DNA of 64,000 nucleotides from CBDESN01 sp965242495 (GTDB taxonomy: Bacteria; Pseudomonadota; Alphaproteobacteria; MPNO01): contig OZ251446.1 of NCBI GenBank assembly GCA_965242495.1, forward strand, positions 1,674,001 through 1,738,000, in the 5' to 3' direction. The stretch's first letter is position 1; each line of letters begins with the position of its first letter. A program made the position numbers and the translations under genes. The notes under the pieces were generated by a model. That model was given only the letters and a program-made list of their open reading frames with translations. It ran no database searches and was not told where the DNA came from. Positions 37,002 through 45,269 of this stretch are shown here, in pieces.

Positions 37002-38482
37002 ATGTCGGTTGTGGGAGGTGCTCGCTGCATGCGCCCGGATCGTCATCAGTTGGAGTGGCGGATGGTGGATTTGGATGGGACGCTTGCGCCGGATCATCGG
37101 GCGCGTGTGGTTTGGGGTTTCGTGTCGGGCATGGATCTGAGCGCGTTTTATGCGCGGATCGGTTCTCGTGAGCATGGTTCGGGTCGGCCTGCGGCGGACC
37201 CTGCGGTTTTGTTGGCGTTGTGGCTGTACGCGACGTTGGAGGGAGTGGGTTCGGCGCGTCGTCTTGCGCATCTGTGCGAGAGTGACATGGCGTATCGGTG
37301 GCTGTGTGGAGGTGTGCGAGTGAACTACCATGGTCTGAGCGATTTCCGGGGTGGGCATGGGGCTGTGCTGGATGGTCTATTGAGCGAGCAGGTTGCGGCG
37401 CTTGTGGCGTCGGGGATGGTGAGTTTGGAGGAGGTGGCGGTTGACGGGACGAAGGTTCGAGCGAGCGCGGGTTCGGGTTCGTTTCGCGGCGAGCGGGGTT
37501 TGTCGGGCTACGAGGCGGCGGCGCGGGAACGGGTTGCGGCGCTGAGGTCGGAGTTGGCGAGCGATCCGGCGGCCGGGTCGCGGCGTCTTCGCGCGGCGCG
37601 GGCGCGGGCCGAACGCGAGCTTGCGGAGAAGGTTGCGGCGGCGCGGAAACAGCTTGCGGCGTTGCGCGCGGAGAAGGCGGGGCGGTCTCGGACGCACAAG
37701 AAGGCGGAGAAGAAGAAGCCGGGGCCGAAGGTCTCGACGACGGATGCGCAGGCGCGCCGGATGCGGTTTGCCGACGGCGGTGTGGGGGCGGGGTACAATC
37801 TCCAATTGGCGGTGAGCACCGATAGTCACGTCATTGTGGGGGTCCAGGAGACGGATCGTCGCAACGACGCGGGTTTGGCGGGTTCGATGGTTGAGCAGAT
37901 CGAGCGGCGCTATGGCGCGCGCCCGGCGCGCTTGCTGGCGGATACGCGCTATGCCGCGCGCAAGGACGTGCTGGCGTTGGGTGGGAAGGGGGTGGAGGTT
38001 TACACGCCGCCGGCTCCGGTGAAACAGGCGGCGAAGGCCGAGAGCGTGCGCCGTCGTGAACGCGGACGCGCCGGCGAACCGGTTGCGTTGCAGGCTTGGC
38101 GCGCCCGCATGGCGAGCGAGGCGGGGCAAACGATCTATCGTCGTCGCATGAGGGTCGAGGGGGTCAATGGCGTCGTCAAGCAACGGGGATTGGGCCGCCT
38201 TGTGGTCCGCGGGCTTGCCAAGGTGCGGGCGGTGGCGTTGCTGCACGCTCTGGCGCACAATCTGTGGCGCGGTCATCGGCTCGCCTGTATGGCCGGATGA
38301 GCATCGCAACCCGCCCTGCCGCCGCCCCGCCCCTTGCCCGACCCATGCCGGGAGCGGCTTGAAACCCGCCGCCGCGCACGACCGCCGCCGCGCCGGACGA
38401 ACCCACCACCCAACGCCCTAACCCGCCGCCGCCGCACGACCGCCACACCGAACCGGCAGGGTCCTATCCCTAACGAACGCCA
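36942..38482 (+). mobile_element. IS1182-like insertion sequence (approximate borders)
   Basis: One transposase gene flanked by imperfect inverted sequences. The left has GGCGTTTGGGATGGG at about 36942; the right, read in reverse complement, has GGCGTTCGTTAGGGATAGG ending near 38481. Both are bordered by inverted copies of the chromosomal repeat half CGTCATTCCCGC...GAGCGTGTGAAG, so the element sits inside a repeat island and exact ends cannot be fixed by eye. No clear target duplication was found. Confidence 0.6.
37002..38300 (+). CDS. IS1182-family transposase
   Basis: A 432-residue DDE transposase. N-terminal domain: RPAADPAVLLALWLYATLEGVGSARRL with DMAYRWLCGGVRVNYHGLSDFR. Catalytic residues: Asp in EVAVDGTKVRASAG, Asp in RLLADTRYAARKD, and Glu in RMRVEGVNGVVKQRGL. 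A Lys/Arg/Ala-rich insertion (about 170-250) separates the first two. GGGAGGG precedes the ATG. The codons end in T and G far more than in neighbouring genes (many GTT, CGT, TTG), a sign of recent arrival. The frame is intact. Confidence 0.92.
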   Translation: MSVVGGARCMRPDRHQLEWRMVDLDGTLAPDHRARVVWGFVSGMDLSAFYARIGSREHGSGRPAADPAVLLALWLYATLEGVGSARRLAHLCESDMAYRWLCGGVRVNYHGLSDFRGGHGAVLDGLLSEQVAALVASGMVSLEEVAVDGTKVRASAGSGSFRGERGLSGYEAAARERVAALRSELASDPAAGSRRLRAARARAERELAEKVAAARKQLAALRAEKAGRSRTHKKAEKKKPGPKVSTTDAQARRMRFADGGVGAGYNLQLAVSTDSHVIVGVQETDRRNDAGLAGSMVEQIERRYGARPARLLADTRYAARKDVLALGGKGVEVYTPPAPVKQAAKAESVRRRERGRAGEPVALQAWRARMASEAGQTIYRRRMRVEGVNGVVKQRGLGRLVVRGLAKVRAVALLHALAHNLWRGHRLACMAG

Positions 38483-39818
38483 AGATTCCTTCACACGCTC
38501 TTTCGCGGGAATGACGGAGGGGGGAAGGCCATCGGCTCGAGGGCGGGTACGCCGACGACTCGTCATTCCCCCGGTCGGGCCGGGGGCAGGCTCCGCGAAA
38601 GCGGGAATCCATGGCGGGAAAGGACGGGTCCTTGGCGTCCGCCTCGAGCCGACGGCACAGGCCCTTCGTCCCCACGGAAACAAGAATCGAGACACGAATA
38701 TGGATTCCCGCTTTCGCGGGAATGACGAGGGGGGGGGGGGCCGCGACGGTCTCCCTCGGGCCGTCGTCACAGGCCTCCCTCGTCATTCCCCCGCTTTCGC
38801 GGGGGCAGGCTCCACGCGCCCGGGGATTTCGCGCGCTCAGTCGGCTAAACCAACGCCCACGCGGACGTTTCGGGATTTTTTCACACGCTTTTTCGCGGGA
38901 ATGACGAGGGGGCTTGCGCCGACGCCCCAGGAAGGCCATCGGCTCGAGGGGGACAGGCCGACAATTCGTCATTCCCGCGAAAGAGCGTGTGAAGAAACCC
39001 TTGGCGTATCCGCCTCGAGCCGATGGCCTTCCCGGGGCCGGTGTCCCGGGGTCCCCCCCCCCCCCCGTCATTCCCGCGAAAGCGGGAATCCATATTCGTA
39101 TTTCGATTCCTGTTTCCGTGGGGACGAGGGGCCTGTGACGTCGGCCCGAGGGAAGCCGTCGGTCGAGGCGGATACGCCCAAAGACCCGTCCTTTCCCGCC
39201 CTGGATTCCCGCTTTCGCGGGAATGACGAGGGGGGGGGGCCGCGACGGCCTCCCTCGGGCCGTCGTCACGGGCCTCCCTCGTCATTCCCCCGCTTTCGCG
39301 GGACAGGCTCCGCGCGCTCGGGGATTTCGCGCGCTTGGTCGGCTGAACCGACGCCCACGCGGACATGTCGGGATTTCTTCACACGCTCGAAAGCGGGAAT
39401 CCAGAGGCTTTGACGAGATCGATCGAAGCGGTCGCGGGCCGGGGGGCGCGCCCCGGAACGCGCGCCGTCCTCACGACCGCAGTCGCCATGACGTCCCGGT
39501 CGGGAACGCCAACGAGACCTGTCCTGGTTCGGACACATGCGAGACGCAGCCCATTGCGCCGGTCGACGTCCGGTCTTGCCATGGCCGGAAGCCTGCTTAC
39601 GGCCATGGCCGCCCTCGGAGCCGTTGGGAGCGACGGGTCGCCCGGAAGGGCCGGAGCGCAGCGAAGGAGCCGCGAAGCGGCTTGACGCGCCGCTCCCGGC
39701 GGCCTGCGCTGCGTATCCTGCGTATTGAACTCGGACACGTAGCGGACCCGCGGGACCGGGGAGAACCGCGAGGGCCGAATGGAGCGTCCCGTTCGGGCGC
39801 ATCGGAGGCCGCGACGCC
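38301..39818. repeat. Repeat island 3, gene-free accessory stretch
   Basis: About 1.5 kb without a supportable gene. From 38490 to 39410 it holds many whole and half copies of the CGTCATTCCCGC/GAAAGC palindrome in both orientations, joined to CCTCGAGCCGA, GTGACGACGGCCCGAGG and GAGCGTGTGAAGAAA blocks. Homopolymers follow the palindromes: 12 G at 38729-38740, 14 C at 39053-39066 and 10 G at 39230-39239. From 39420 to 39800 the sequence is non-repetitive, with short shadow frames only. Confidence 0.82.
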
Positions 39819-40070
39819 ATGCTGACCGAATACATCGATGAAGCGCTTCGACGCGCTCGCTACGAGTTGATCGAAGACGAGGAAACCCCCTACTACGGGG
39901 AGGTACCGGAGTTGCCGGGCGTGTGGGCGTCCGGCCGGACGCTGGAAAGCTGCCGACGAGAGCTGAAGGAAGTCGTCGAAGGCTGGATACTCGTCAGCGT
40001 GAGACGATCGCTTGACCTTCCGCGGCTAGGCGGCGTCGAGATCGGGGAGACCGACGCAAGGGCGGCGTAG
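39819..40070 (+). CDS. hicB: HicB-family antitoxin
   Basis: An 83-residue HicB: an N-terminal partial RNase H-like fold with YELIEDEETPYYGEVPELPGVWASG (about 16-40), then TLESCRRELKEVVEGWILVSVRR. It lacks a separate DNA-binding domain beyond the tail. HicB binds and inhibits the mRNA interferase HicA. A broken hicA follows immediately, so this antitoxin now has no active local partner. GGAGG lies about 12 bp before the ATG. Confidence 0.85.
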   Translation: MLTEYIDEALRRARYELIEDEETPYYGEVPELPGVWASGRTLESCRRELKEVVEGWILVSVRRSLDLPRLGGVEIGETDARAA

Positions 40071-40072
40071 CG

Positions 40073-40190
40073 GCGGCCCTGTCTCCCGTCTCGCATCGGG
40101 AGCTCGTGGAGCGTTTGCGCAAGTTCGGATTTACCGGGCCTTTTGCGGGCGGCAAGCGCCTTGTTCATGGTCAAAGGCGAGCGACGCCTT
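40073..40190 (+). pseudogene. hicA: Decayed HicA toxin remnant
   Basis: From about 40079 the frame reads LSPVSHRELVERLRKFGFTGPFAGGKR, a clear HicA N-terminus. A one-base insertion near 40161 then shifts the frame; reading through it gives FMVKGERRL, which matches the FMVKG of intact HicA. The catalytic His of GGKH is Arg here, and the sequence stops matching after RRL, where the neighbouring GNAT gene ends. The toxin is therefore inactive by frameshift, active-site change and 3' truncation. Confidence 0.7.
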
Positions 40191-40192
40191 GA

Positions 40193-40696
40193 TCAGCTCC
40201 CGATCAGCCGTTCGGCCGAAGCGACGGGATGGAACAAGCGCCGCCCGTCGTCCGGCAGACGGACGAATCCGAAACGCTCGTAGAAGGCTTGCGCTCGCGC
40301 ATCCTTCGCATCGACGACGACCGCGTAGACCGCGAGCGCCTCCCCGGCGCGAACCACCCGGCGAAAGGCGTCCGCGAGGAGAGCCGATCCCAGGCCCCGG
40401 CCGCCCCAGCGCCGGTCCACGGCCAACCGTCCGATCAACGCCGCGGGAACCGGGTAGTGAGGCAGGCGCCGGGCTTCTTCGGGCGGCAACGCCGTCCGCT
40501 CGATGCTGGCTGCGCCGAGGGTATAGAACCCCGCCACCTCCGAACTACCCTCCGGGACGGCGACGAACACCCGCGCCACCCTGCGCCGGGCGTCCTGGGA
40601 CGCCTGCCGGCGGACGTATCGATCGAGAGGCTCGGAGCCGCAGTCGAACCGCGACCGGTCGTGACGCCGCGTCAGCGCCTCGACCGAGAACGTCAC
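40193..40696 (-). CDS. GNAT-family toxin (TacT-like)
   Basis: A 167-residue acetyltransferase of the toxin subgroup that acetylates aminoacyl-tRNA: HDRSRFDCGSEPLDRYVRR at the N-terminus, RLAVDRRWGGRGLGSALLADAF as the acetyl-CoA loop (R/Q-x-x-G-x-G), and a conserved Tyr in AFYERFGF. It overlaps its antitoxin by 4 bp (ATGA). The frame is intact, so this appears to be the only complete toxin-antitoxin pair in the region. Confidence 0.9.
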   Translation of the reverse strand: MTFSVEALTRRHDRSRFDCGSEPLDRYVRRQASQDARRRVARVFVAVPEGSSEVAGFYTLGAASIERTALPPEEARRLPHYPVPAALIGRLAVDRRWGGRGLGSALLADAFRRVVRAGEALAVYAVVVDAKDARAQAFYERFGFVRLPDDGRRLFHPVASAERLIGS

Positions 40697-40986
40697 GCGC
40701 CATCCGTCTTCGAGATCAAGCGCCCATGCGCCGCGAACGCCCCGCGCAGCGCGGCGTTCGGTTCGGGCGGGTCGACGAGGGCGTCGAAGAACAGGCTCCA
40801 GTCCCGATCGCTGACGACGAACCGCTCGCGTTCGCGGATCAGATGGCCGGCGGCCTCGAGCGCGTGGCTCACGACGAAGGCCGATACCGTCGTATTCGAC
40901 AATGCCGCGGCGCGCTCCAGCATGCTCTTCGCCGCGGGGTCGATGCGCATCTGCACACGTTCGGTTCTGGCTTGTCGGGCCGCCAT
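40693..40986 (-). CDS. DUF1778 antitoxin (TacA-like)
   Basis: A 97-residue ribbon-helix-helix protein: RTERVQMRIDPAAKSMLERAAAL (strand and first helix), SNTTVSAFVVSHALEAA, then a C-terminal tail (RDWSLFFDALVDPPEPN) that wraps the GNAT toxin. TacA-type proteins repress their own promoter; a perfect palindrome lies 28 bp upstream (41014-41032), between predicted -35 and -10 elements. GGAAGGGAGA precedes the ATG. Confidence 0.9.
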   Translation of the reverse strand: MAARQARTERVQMRIDPAAKSMLERAAALSNTTVSAFVVSHALEAAGHLIRERERFVVSDRDWSLFFDALVDPPEPNAALRGAFAAHGRLISKTDGA

Positions 40987-41010
40987 TGCGCGATCTCCCT
41001 TCCGACCGGA

Positions 41011-41039
41011 AACGTAAGCCTCGCCGGCTTACAAATCAA
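41011..41039 (-). promoter_or_regulatory. Promoter and operator of the tacAT-like pair
   Basis: On the minus strand TTGATT (41034-41039) and TACGTT (41011-41016) are 17 bp apart, a good sigma-70 pair. The spacer and -10 edge are filled by the palindrome GTAAGCC-TCGCC-GGCTTAC (41014-41032), with perfect 7-bp arms. Such placement suits autorepression by the ribbon-helix-helix antitoxin. Confidence 0.6.
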
Positions 41040-41204
41040 GCATCCGCCGCTTCGCGATCCGGTCTACCGAGGCTTGGCCGGCTCCCGCCGGCGCCGCCGG
41101 CGATATGGGCGGCGGAATGGCTTTGCACGCACGCCAATCCCCGCGCCGGCAACCCGCGGCCTGGATAGCATGGCGATCGTTGCGTAGATTGGGCTTGCGG
41201 GCGA

Positions 41205-41462
41205 ATGGAGGGCATGGCCGCGGCGAGCATCACGATCCGCAATCTCGACGACGACGTGAAGACCCGGTTGCGCGTCCGGGCGGCGGACAACGGCCGCTCC
41301 ATGGAAGAGGAGGCGCGGCTGATCCTGCGCGACGCCGTCGGGCGCAAGCCGGGCTCCCGGGATCTCGCGAGCATCGCCCGCGCATATTTCGGACCGGACA
41401 ACGGCGTGGACCTGGAGCTGCCGCCGCGCGAGCCCGGGCGCGAGCCGCCGTCCTTCGGGTGA
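41205..41462 (+). CDS. FitA/VapB-like ribbon-helix-helix antitoxin, orphan
   Basis: An 85-residue Arc-type antitoxin: SITIRNLDDDVKTRLRVRAADNGRSMEEEARLILRDAV, typical of FitA/plasmid-stability proteins, with the C-terminal toxin-neutralising tail. These are normally followed by a PIN-domain ribonuclease, but the next gene is on the other strand and encodes HigA, so the toxin is missing. The start is ATG 41205 or 41214 (MAAASITIRN). Confidence 0.83.
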   Translation: MEGMAAASITIRNLDDDVKTRLRVRAADNGRSMEEEARLILRDAVGRKPGSRDLASIARAYFGPDNGVDLELPPREPGREPPSFG

Positions 41463-41486
41463 GGCCGCGGCCATGGCCGCGGCGCT

Positions 41487-41795
41487 TCAACTCGAAGCGC
41501 GCGGCCGGTCGCCGTCGTCCAGCGAAGGCAGGCGGGCGATCTCCGCGCCGTTCTTCCGCTCCGCGAGCCGCAGCTCGTAGAGCTTCTGAAGGTTGAGCCA
41601 GAACTCGCCCGACGTCCCGAAGAAGCGCGCCAGGCGCAGCGCCGTGTCGCCGGTGACGGCGCGGCGGCCGTTGAGGATTTCGGCGATGCGGTTCACCGGA
41701 ACTTCGATCCGCCGGGCCAGCTCGGCCGCGCTCATCCCGAGTTCCTCGAGATCCTCGCGCAGCGTTTCGCCCGGGTGGATGGGGTCGCGCGTCAC
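41487..41795 (-). CDS. higA: HigA-family antitoxin, orphan
   Basis: A 102-residue XRE-type helix-turn-helix antitoxin: PIHPGETLREDLEELGMSAAELARRIEVPVNRIAEILNGRR, then DTALRLARFFGTSGEFWLNLQ, the standard HigA signature. I start at GTG 41795, since AGGAGGAGA lies 6 bp before it and the family begins TRDPIHPGE; the longer frame adds residues from the upstream repeat. HigA genes normally follow higB, but the sequence upstream is repeat island 4, so the toxin has been lost or displaced. Confidence 0.87.
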   Translation of the reverse strand: MTRDPIHPGETLREDLEELGMSAAELARRIEVPVNRIAEILNGRRAVTGDTALRLARFFGTSGEFWLNLQKLYELRLAERKNGAEIARLPSLDDGDRPRASS

Positions 41796-41810
41796 GATAG
41801 GTCTCCTCCT

Positions 41811-42276
41811 CAGAGTCCGTTTGAGAACCATGAAAGTCGTCTATGGGTTCCCGCTTTCGCGGGAATGACGGACCTCCGGCGCGGCCGTTGATACAAGCCC
41901 CGTCATTCCCGCGAAAGAGTTTGTGAAGAAATCCGACGTATCCGCCTCGAGCCGATAGCCTTCCCGGGGCCATCGTCACGCCCCCCCTCGTCATTCCCGC
42001 GAAAGCGGGAATCCATGTTCGTATCCCGATTCCTGTTTCCGTGGGGACGAGGGGCCCGTGACGACGGCCCGAGGGAAGCGGTCGGTCGAGGCGGATACGC
42101 CCGAGGACCCGTCCTTTCCCGCCATGGATTCCCGCTTTCGCGGGAATGACGAAGGGGGGGACCGCGACGGCTTCCCTCGGGCCGTCGTCACAGGTCTCCC
42201 TCGTCATTCCCGCGCGCTTGGTCGGCTGAACGGACGCCCACGCGGACGTCTCGGGATTTCGTCACACGAGGAGCCT
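41811..42276. repeat. Repeat island 4
   Basis: Begins one base after the higA Shine-Dalgarno with the terminal motif CAGAGTCCGTTTGAGAACC, then carries several palindromes (at 41848, 41902, 41990 and 42128) with the usual linkers. It runs into the 3' end of the MmeI-like gene, whose last codons lie inside it. Confidence 0.85.
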
Positions 42277-45145
42277 TCCGCGCGTCGGCAACTGCGCCCG
42301 GCGTCGATCCCGACGTCGCGTTGCGCGCCAGCAGTTCGCGGAGCGCGTCGTCGTCCGCGATGTCGGCGGGCCAGCCGTAGGCCGCGGCGACGGCGGCGTC
42401 GAGGGCTGCGTGGGCGTCGGCGAGCCATTGGGGGCGGGCGTTGTAGAGGGCGGTCAGGGTGCGGGTCTTGAGCTCCTTCGCCGCCGCCTCGTCGCGGGGG
42501 ACGGGGCGTTTGGGGTAGCCCGGAACGGGTTCGTCCGCCCATTCCACCCATTCGGGCGGGTTGAGCCAGCGGTCGCGGAGTTCGACCAGACGGCGGGCGG
42601 CCTCGGCGATGGCGGCGGCGCGAGGGTCGTTCGCGTAAGCGGCGGCGGGGACGTCCGGGGAGAGTCCTTCGGGGAAGGGAAAGGTCTGGAAGATGGCGGT
42701 GTGGGTGTAGCGCGGTGTATTGCCTTTGCCGTGCCAAGTGCAGAGGCGGAGTGACCATGCCTCGTGAAACCGGCTGTGCAGGATGCCGAAGGTCGTGTCG
42801 TCGTCGCGCGCCACGACGATCAGTTTATGGTCAGGGCATATCCGCGCGTCGAGCCAGACGAACAACCGATGCTTGGCGACCTCCGGCGTCGCGATGTAGC
42901 GCGACAGGCCGACAAGCGTCCGCCATGTCTCCGGGCCAGGCGACACATGTCGCCACCAGAAACACGCCCGTGCTTTGTGACGGCCGCGTTGACGCATCGG
43001 CCGCACATGCTCGGCGACATGGGCGAACGGCGTCTCGTAAAGCGCGGCGTCGGCTTCGTTCATCTCGTGCCCGAAATCGACGATCCATTTACCCGCCGGA
43101 CGGCGAGTCACGTCCATGCCGTTCATCCACGGCTTGAGGATGTCGGCGTTGGGCCGTCCATTCGGATTGGCGGGTAATCGCAGCCATTCCCGCGCGATGT
43201 CTCCGGGTATGTCGAATGGACCGCCCTTGATGTCGCCCATGAAGGAGTGACCCACGTTCCGGGCAACCTTCTTCGCCTTCGTGACGTCCGCTGCGCCCGC
43301 TGTCAGGTCGGCGGCGATCCGCGGCGCGACGCGACCGTTCAGGCGCGCTGGCAAGCTCGCGTCCTTGCGCGCGAAGCAGACCAGCGACACCCGCACCGCC
43401 GCTCCGTCGATCACCCAGGGTTCATCCGACCACGCATCGAAGATCACGCCCCGTTCGACGATCCGGTCGAGCACGGCGCGGTTGCGTCCGCCCCGAATCG
43501 AGTTCGTCGCCACCAGCCCGGCGCGGGCGAGCCGGCCATCGGCGACCAGCCGCGCCGCTTTGTCGAACCAGTGGCAGACGAGATCCGCCTCACCGTGAAT
43601 CCGGGAACCGTAAAGCCTTTGCAGGGATTTGACGTAATCCTCGCCGAGGTTCCCGATCAACAGCTTGCCGCCGAGGAACGGCGGGTTGCTGATCGCCACA
43701 TCCGCTTGCGGCCAGTCCGGCTCCCCGCCCTCCACCGTCAGGATCGCGTCGCGACATTCGATCGTCTCCAACGGCTTCAGAACCGGATCCCGAGGCTCGG
43801 CAAACCCGTTGCGTCGCATCCATTGAATCTCGCCGATCCATACCGAGACGCGCGCTAGCTCCGCCGCGTAGGCGTTGATCTCGATCCCCTTGACGTTCGC
43901 CGGGCCGATCTCGGGGAACGACCGTTGCAGTCCCAGCGCCTCCGCCTCCAGCTGGACCCGGTGCTCCAGGTCCTTCAGCGCGTGAAGCGCCAGATAGAGG
44001 AAGTTGCCTGAACCGCACGCCGGATCGAGCACGACGAAGCCCCGCAGCCGTTCGAGAAACGCGCGGAAGCGCCGTTCGGCCTCGCCACGCCGCCGCCGTC
44101 CGCGCCGCTGCTGGCCCGGCTCCTCCGCCCGTTCGAGACAGGCGGCGATGCCGACCTTCGCCACCTCCCATTCCGCAAGCCAGGGGCGGACGATCGCCGG
44201 CTCCACGATCCGCATGATCTTGTCGCGATCCGTGTAATGCACCCCCAGCTGCGAGCGCTTGTCCGGGTCGAGGCCGCGTTCGAACAGCGTGCCCAGGATC
44301 GACGGGTCGATCTCCGACCAATCCAGCGCCGCCGCCGCGAGCGCCGCCTCGATCTCCGCCTTCTCCAACGGCAACGCCGCGTCGTCGTCGAACAGCCCGC
44401 CGTTGAACCGAGCCACGGTCTCGAACCCCACGTCGCCGCCTTCCGACATCGCCCCGAACAGGCGGCTCGCCAACGCGGCGAAGCCTTCGGGCCGGCGCCG
44501 GGCATGTTCGAGCATCCGGGTGAACATGGCGTCGGGGAGCAGCCCCACATCCTCCGCGAACATGCAGAACACCAGCCGGTTGACGAAATGCGCCACCGCT
44601 TGCGGTTCGTGGCCGCGCCCCCGCAACGATTGCGCCAAGGCCGCGAAGGTCGCCGCCGCCCGCTCGGTGAGCGCCTGCCGGCTCTCCCCCGGACGCAACC
44701 GCTCCGGGTCCGACAGCGCCCATTTGAGCTTGTCGCGGACCGCGGCGTCGGCGAGGTCGTCCAGCCCGAACTCATGCGTCTCGCTTACGCTGTTGGTCCA
44801 GTTGGTGCGGATGCGGAACCGCGCCATGTCGGAGACGATCAGCAGCGGCGGGTTCTCCAGGGCCAGGGCGTATTGCCGCAGCTGGTTGAAGGCGGCGTCG
44901 AGGTCGGCGCGCCTGCCCTTGTACTCCCAGGCGAAGCAATGGCGCTTCCACACGTCGGCCCAGCCGTCGCCGCCGCCGTCCTTGCGGGCCCCGCGCTCGA
45001 AGCAATAGGTCTCGCCGGTGGGGTCCGCCTCCGCCGGCGTGGGTTCGCCCAGCAGCCGGCACAGGTCGATGAAGTGCTCCTGGGCGGCCGAACGCTCCTT
45101 GAGCTCCGACGCCCGCCACTTGGCGATGAACGCGCCCGGCGTCAT
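42188..45145 (-). CDS. MmeI-like type II restriction-methylation enzyme
   Basis: About 985 residues with both activities in one chain. An N-terminal nuclease has Asp64, then nine residues, then Glu74-Tyr-Lys76 (AWEYKGR), the same spacing as the MmeI D-x9-ExK site. A helical spacer follows. The N6-adenine methyltransferase has LDPACGSGNF (374-382) and SNPPFLGG (NPPF 487-490), and a target-recognition region lies after about 640. Such enzymes cut at a fixed distance and protect one strand. I start at ATG 45145; the longer frame uses TTG. The last 24 or so residues (KSRDVRVGVRSADQARG...) are translated repeat island, so the native C-terminus has been replaced. Confidence 0.88.
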   Translation of the reverse strand: MTPGAFIAKWRASELKERSAAQEHFIDLCRLLGEPTPAEADPTGETYCFERGARKDGGGDGWADVWKRHCFAWEYKGRRADLDAAFNQLRQYALALENPPLLIVSDMARFRIRTNWTNSVSETHEFGLDDLADAAVRDKLKWALSDPERLRPGESRQALTERAAATFAALAQSLRGRGHEPQAVAHFVNRLVFCMFAEDVGLLPDAMFTRMLEHARRRPEGFAALASRLFGAMSEGGDVGFETVARFNGGLFDDDAALPLEKAEIEAALAAAALDWSEIDPSILGTLFERGLDPDKRSQLGVHYTDRDKIMRIVEPAIVRPWLAEWEVAKVGIAACLERAEEPGQQRRGRRRRGEAERRFRAFLERLRGFVVLDPACGSGNFLYLALHALKDLEHRVQLEAEALGLQRSFPEIGPANVKGIEINAYAAELARVSVWIGEIQWMRRNGFAEPRDPVLKPLETIECRDAILTVEGGEPDWPQADVAISNPPFLGGKLLIGNLGEDYVKSLQRLYGSRIHGEADLVCHWFDKAARLVADGRLARAGLVATNSIRGGRNRAVLDRIVERGVIFDAWSDEPWVIDGAAVRVSLVCFARKDASLPARLNGRVAPRIAADLTAGAADVTKAKKVARNVGHSFMGDIKGGPFDIPGDIAREWLRLPANPNGRPNADILKPWMNGMDVTRRPAGKWIVDFGHEMNEADAALYETPFAHVAEHVRPMRQRGRHKARACFWWRHVSPGPETWRTLVGLSRYIATPEVAKHRLFVWLDARICPDHKLIVVARDDDTTFGILHSRFHEAWSLRLCTWHGKGNTPRYTHTAIFQTFPFPEGLSPDVPAAAYANDPRAAAIAEAARRLVELRDRWLNPPEWVEWADEPVPGYPKRPVPRDEAAAKELKTRTLTALYNARPQWLADAHAALDAAVAAAYGWPADIADDDALRELLARNATSGSTPGAVADARKAPRVTKSRDVRVGVRSADQARGNDEGDL

Positions 45146-45269
45146 GCCGCCGCCGAATGTGGTCGCGCCGTTCAACGATCCCGGCCCCGGTTCGTATCCC
45201 GTTCCCGGTCAGGATGCCCCGACGCTCCGCGCCCGGCAAGCGAGCGCGCCTCGCCGCGGGGCGCCGGGG

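Noticed and set aside
34146..37358. 1070-residue minus-strand frame over copA
   Set aside because: Antisense shadow; the plus strand encodes a complete P-type ATPase with all motifs.
37002..38300. The possibility that this is a TnpB/IscB-like RNA-guided nuclease
   Set aside because: It has the DDE pattern and N-terminal domain of IS1182 transposases, with no RuvC, HNH or zinc-finger motif of IscB/TnpB and no neighbouring omega-RNA-like hairpin.
38273..39413. Frames of 160-360 residues in repeat island 3
   Set aside because: Same repeat-derived peptides in other phases; no motif, start signal or family pattern.
39365..39800. Short frames upstream of hicB
   Set aside because: Low-information Arg/Ala/Gly peptides in both strands with no start signal; nothing supportable.
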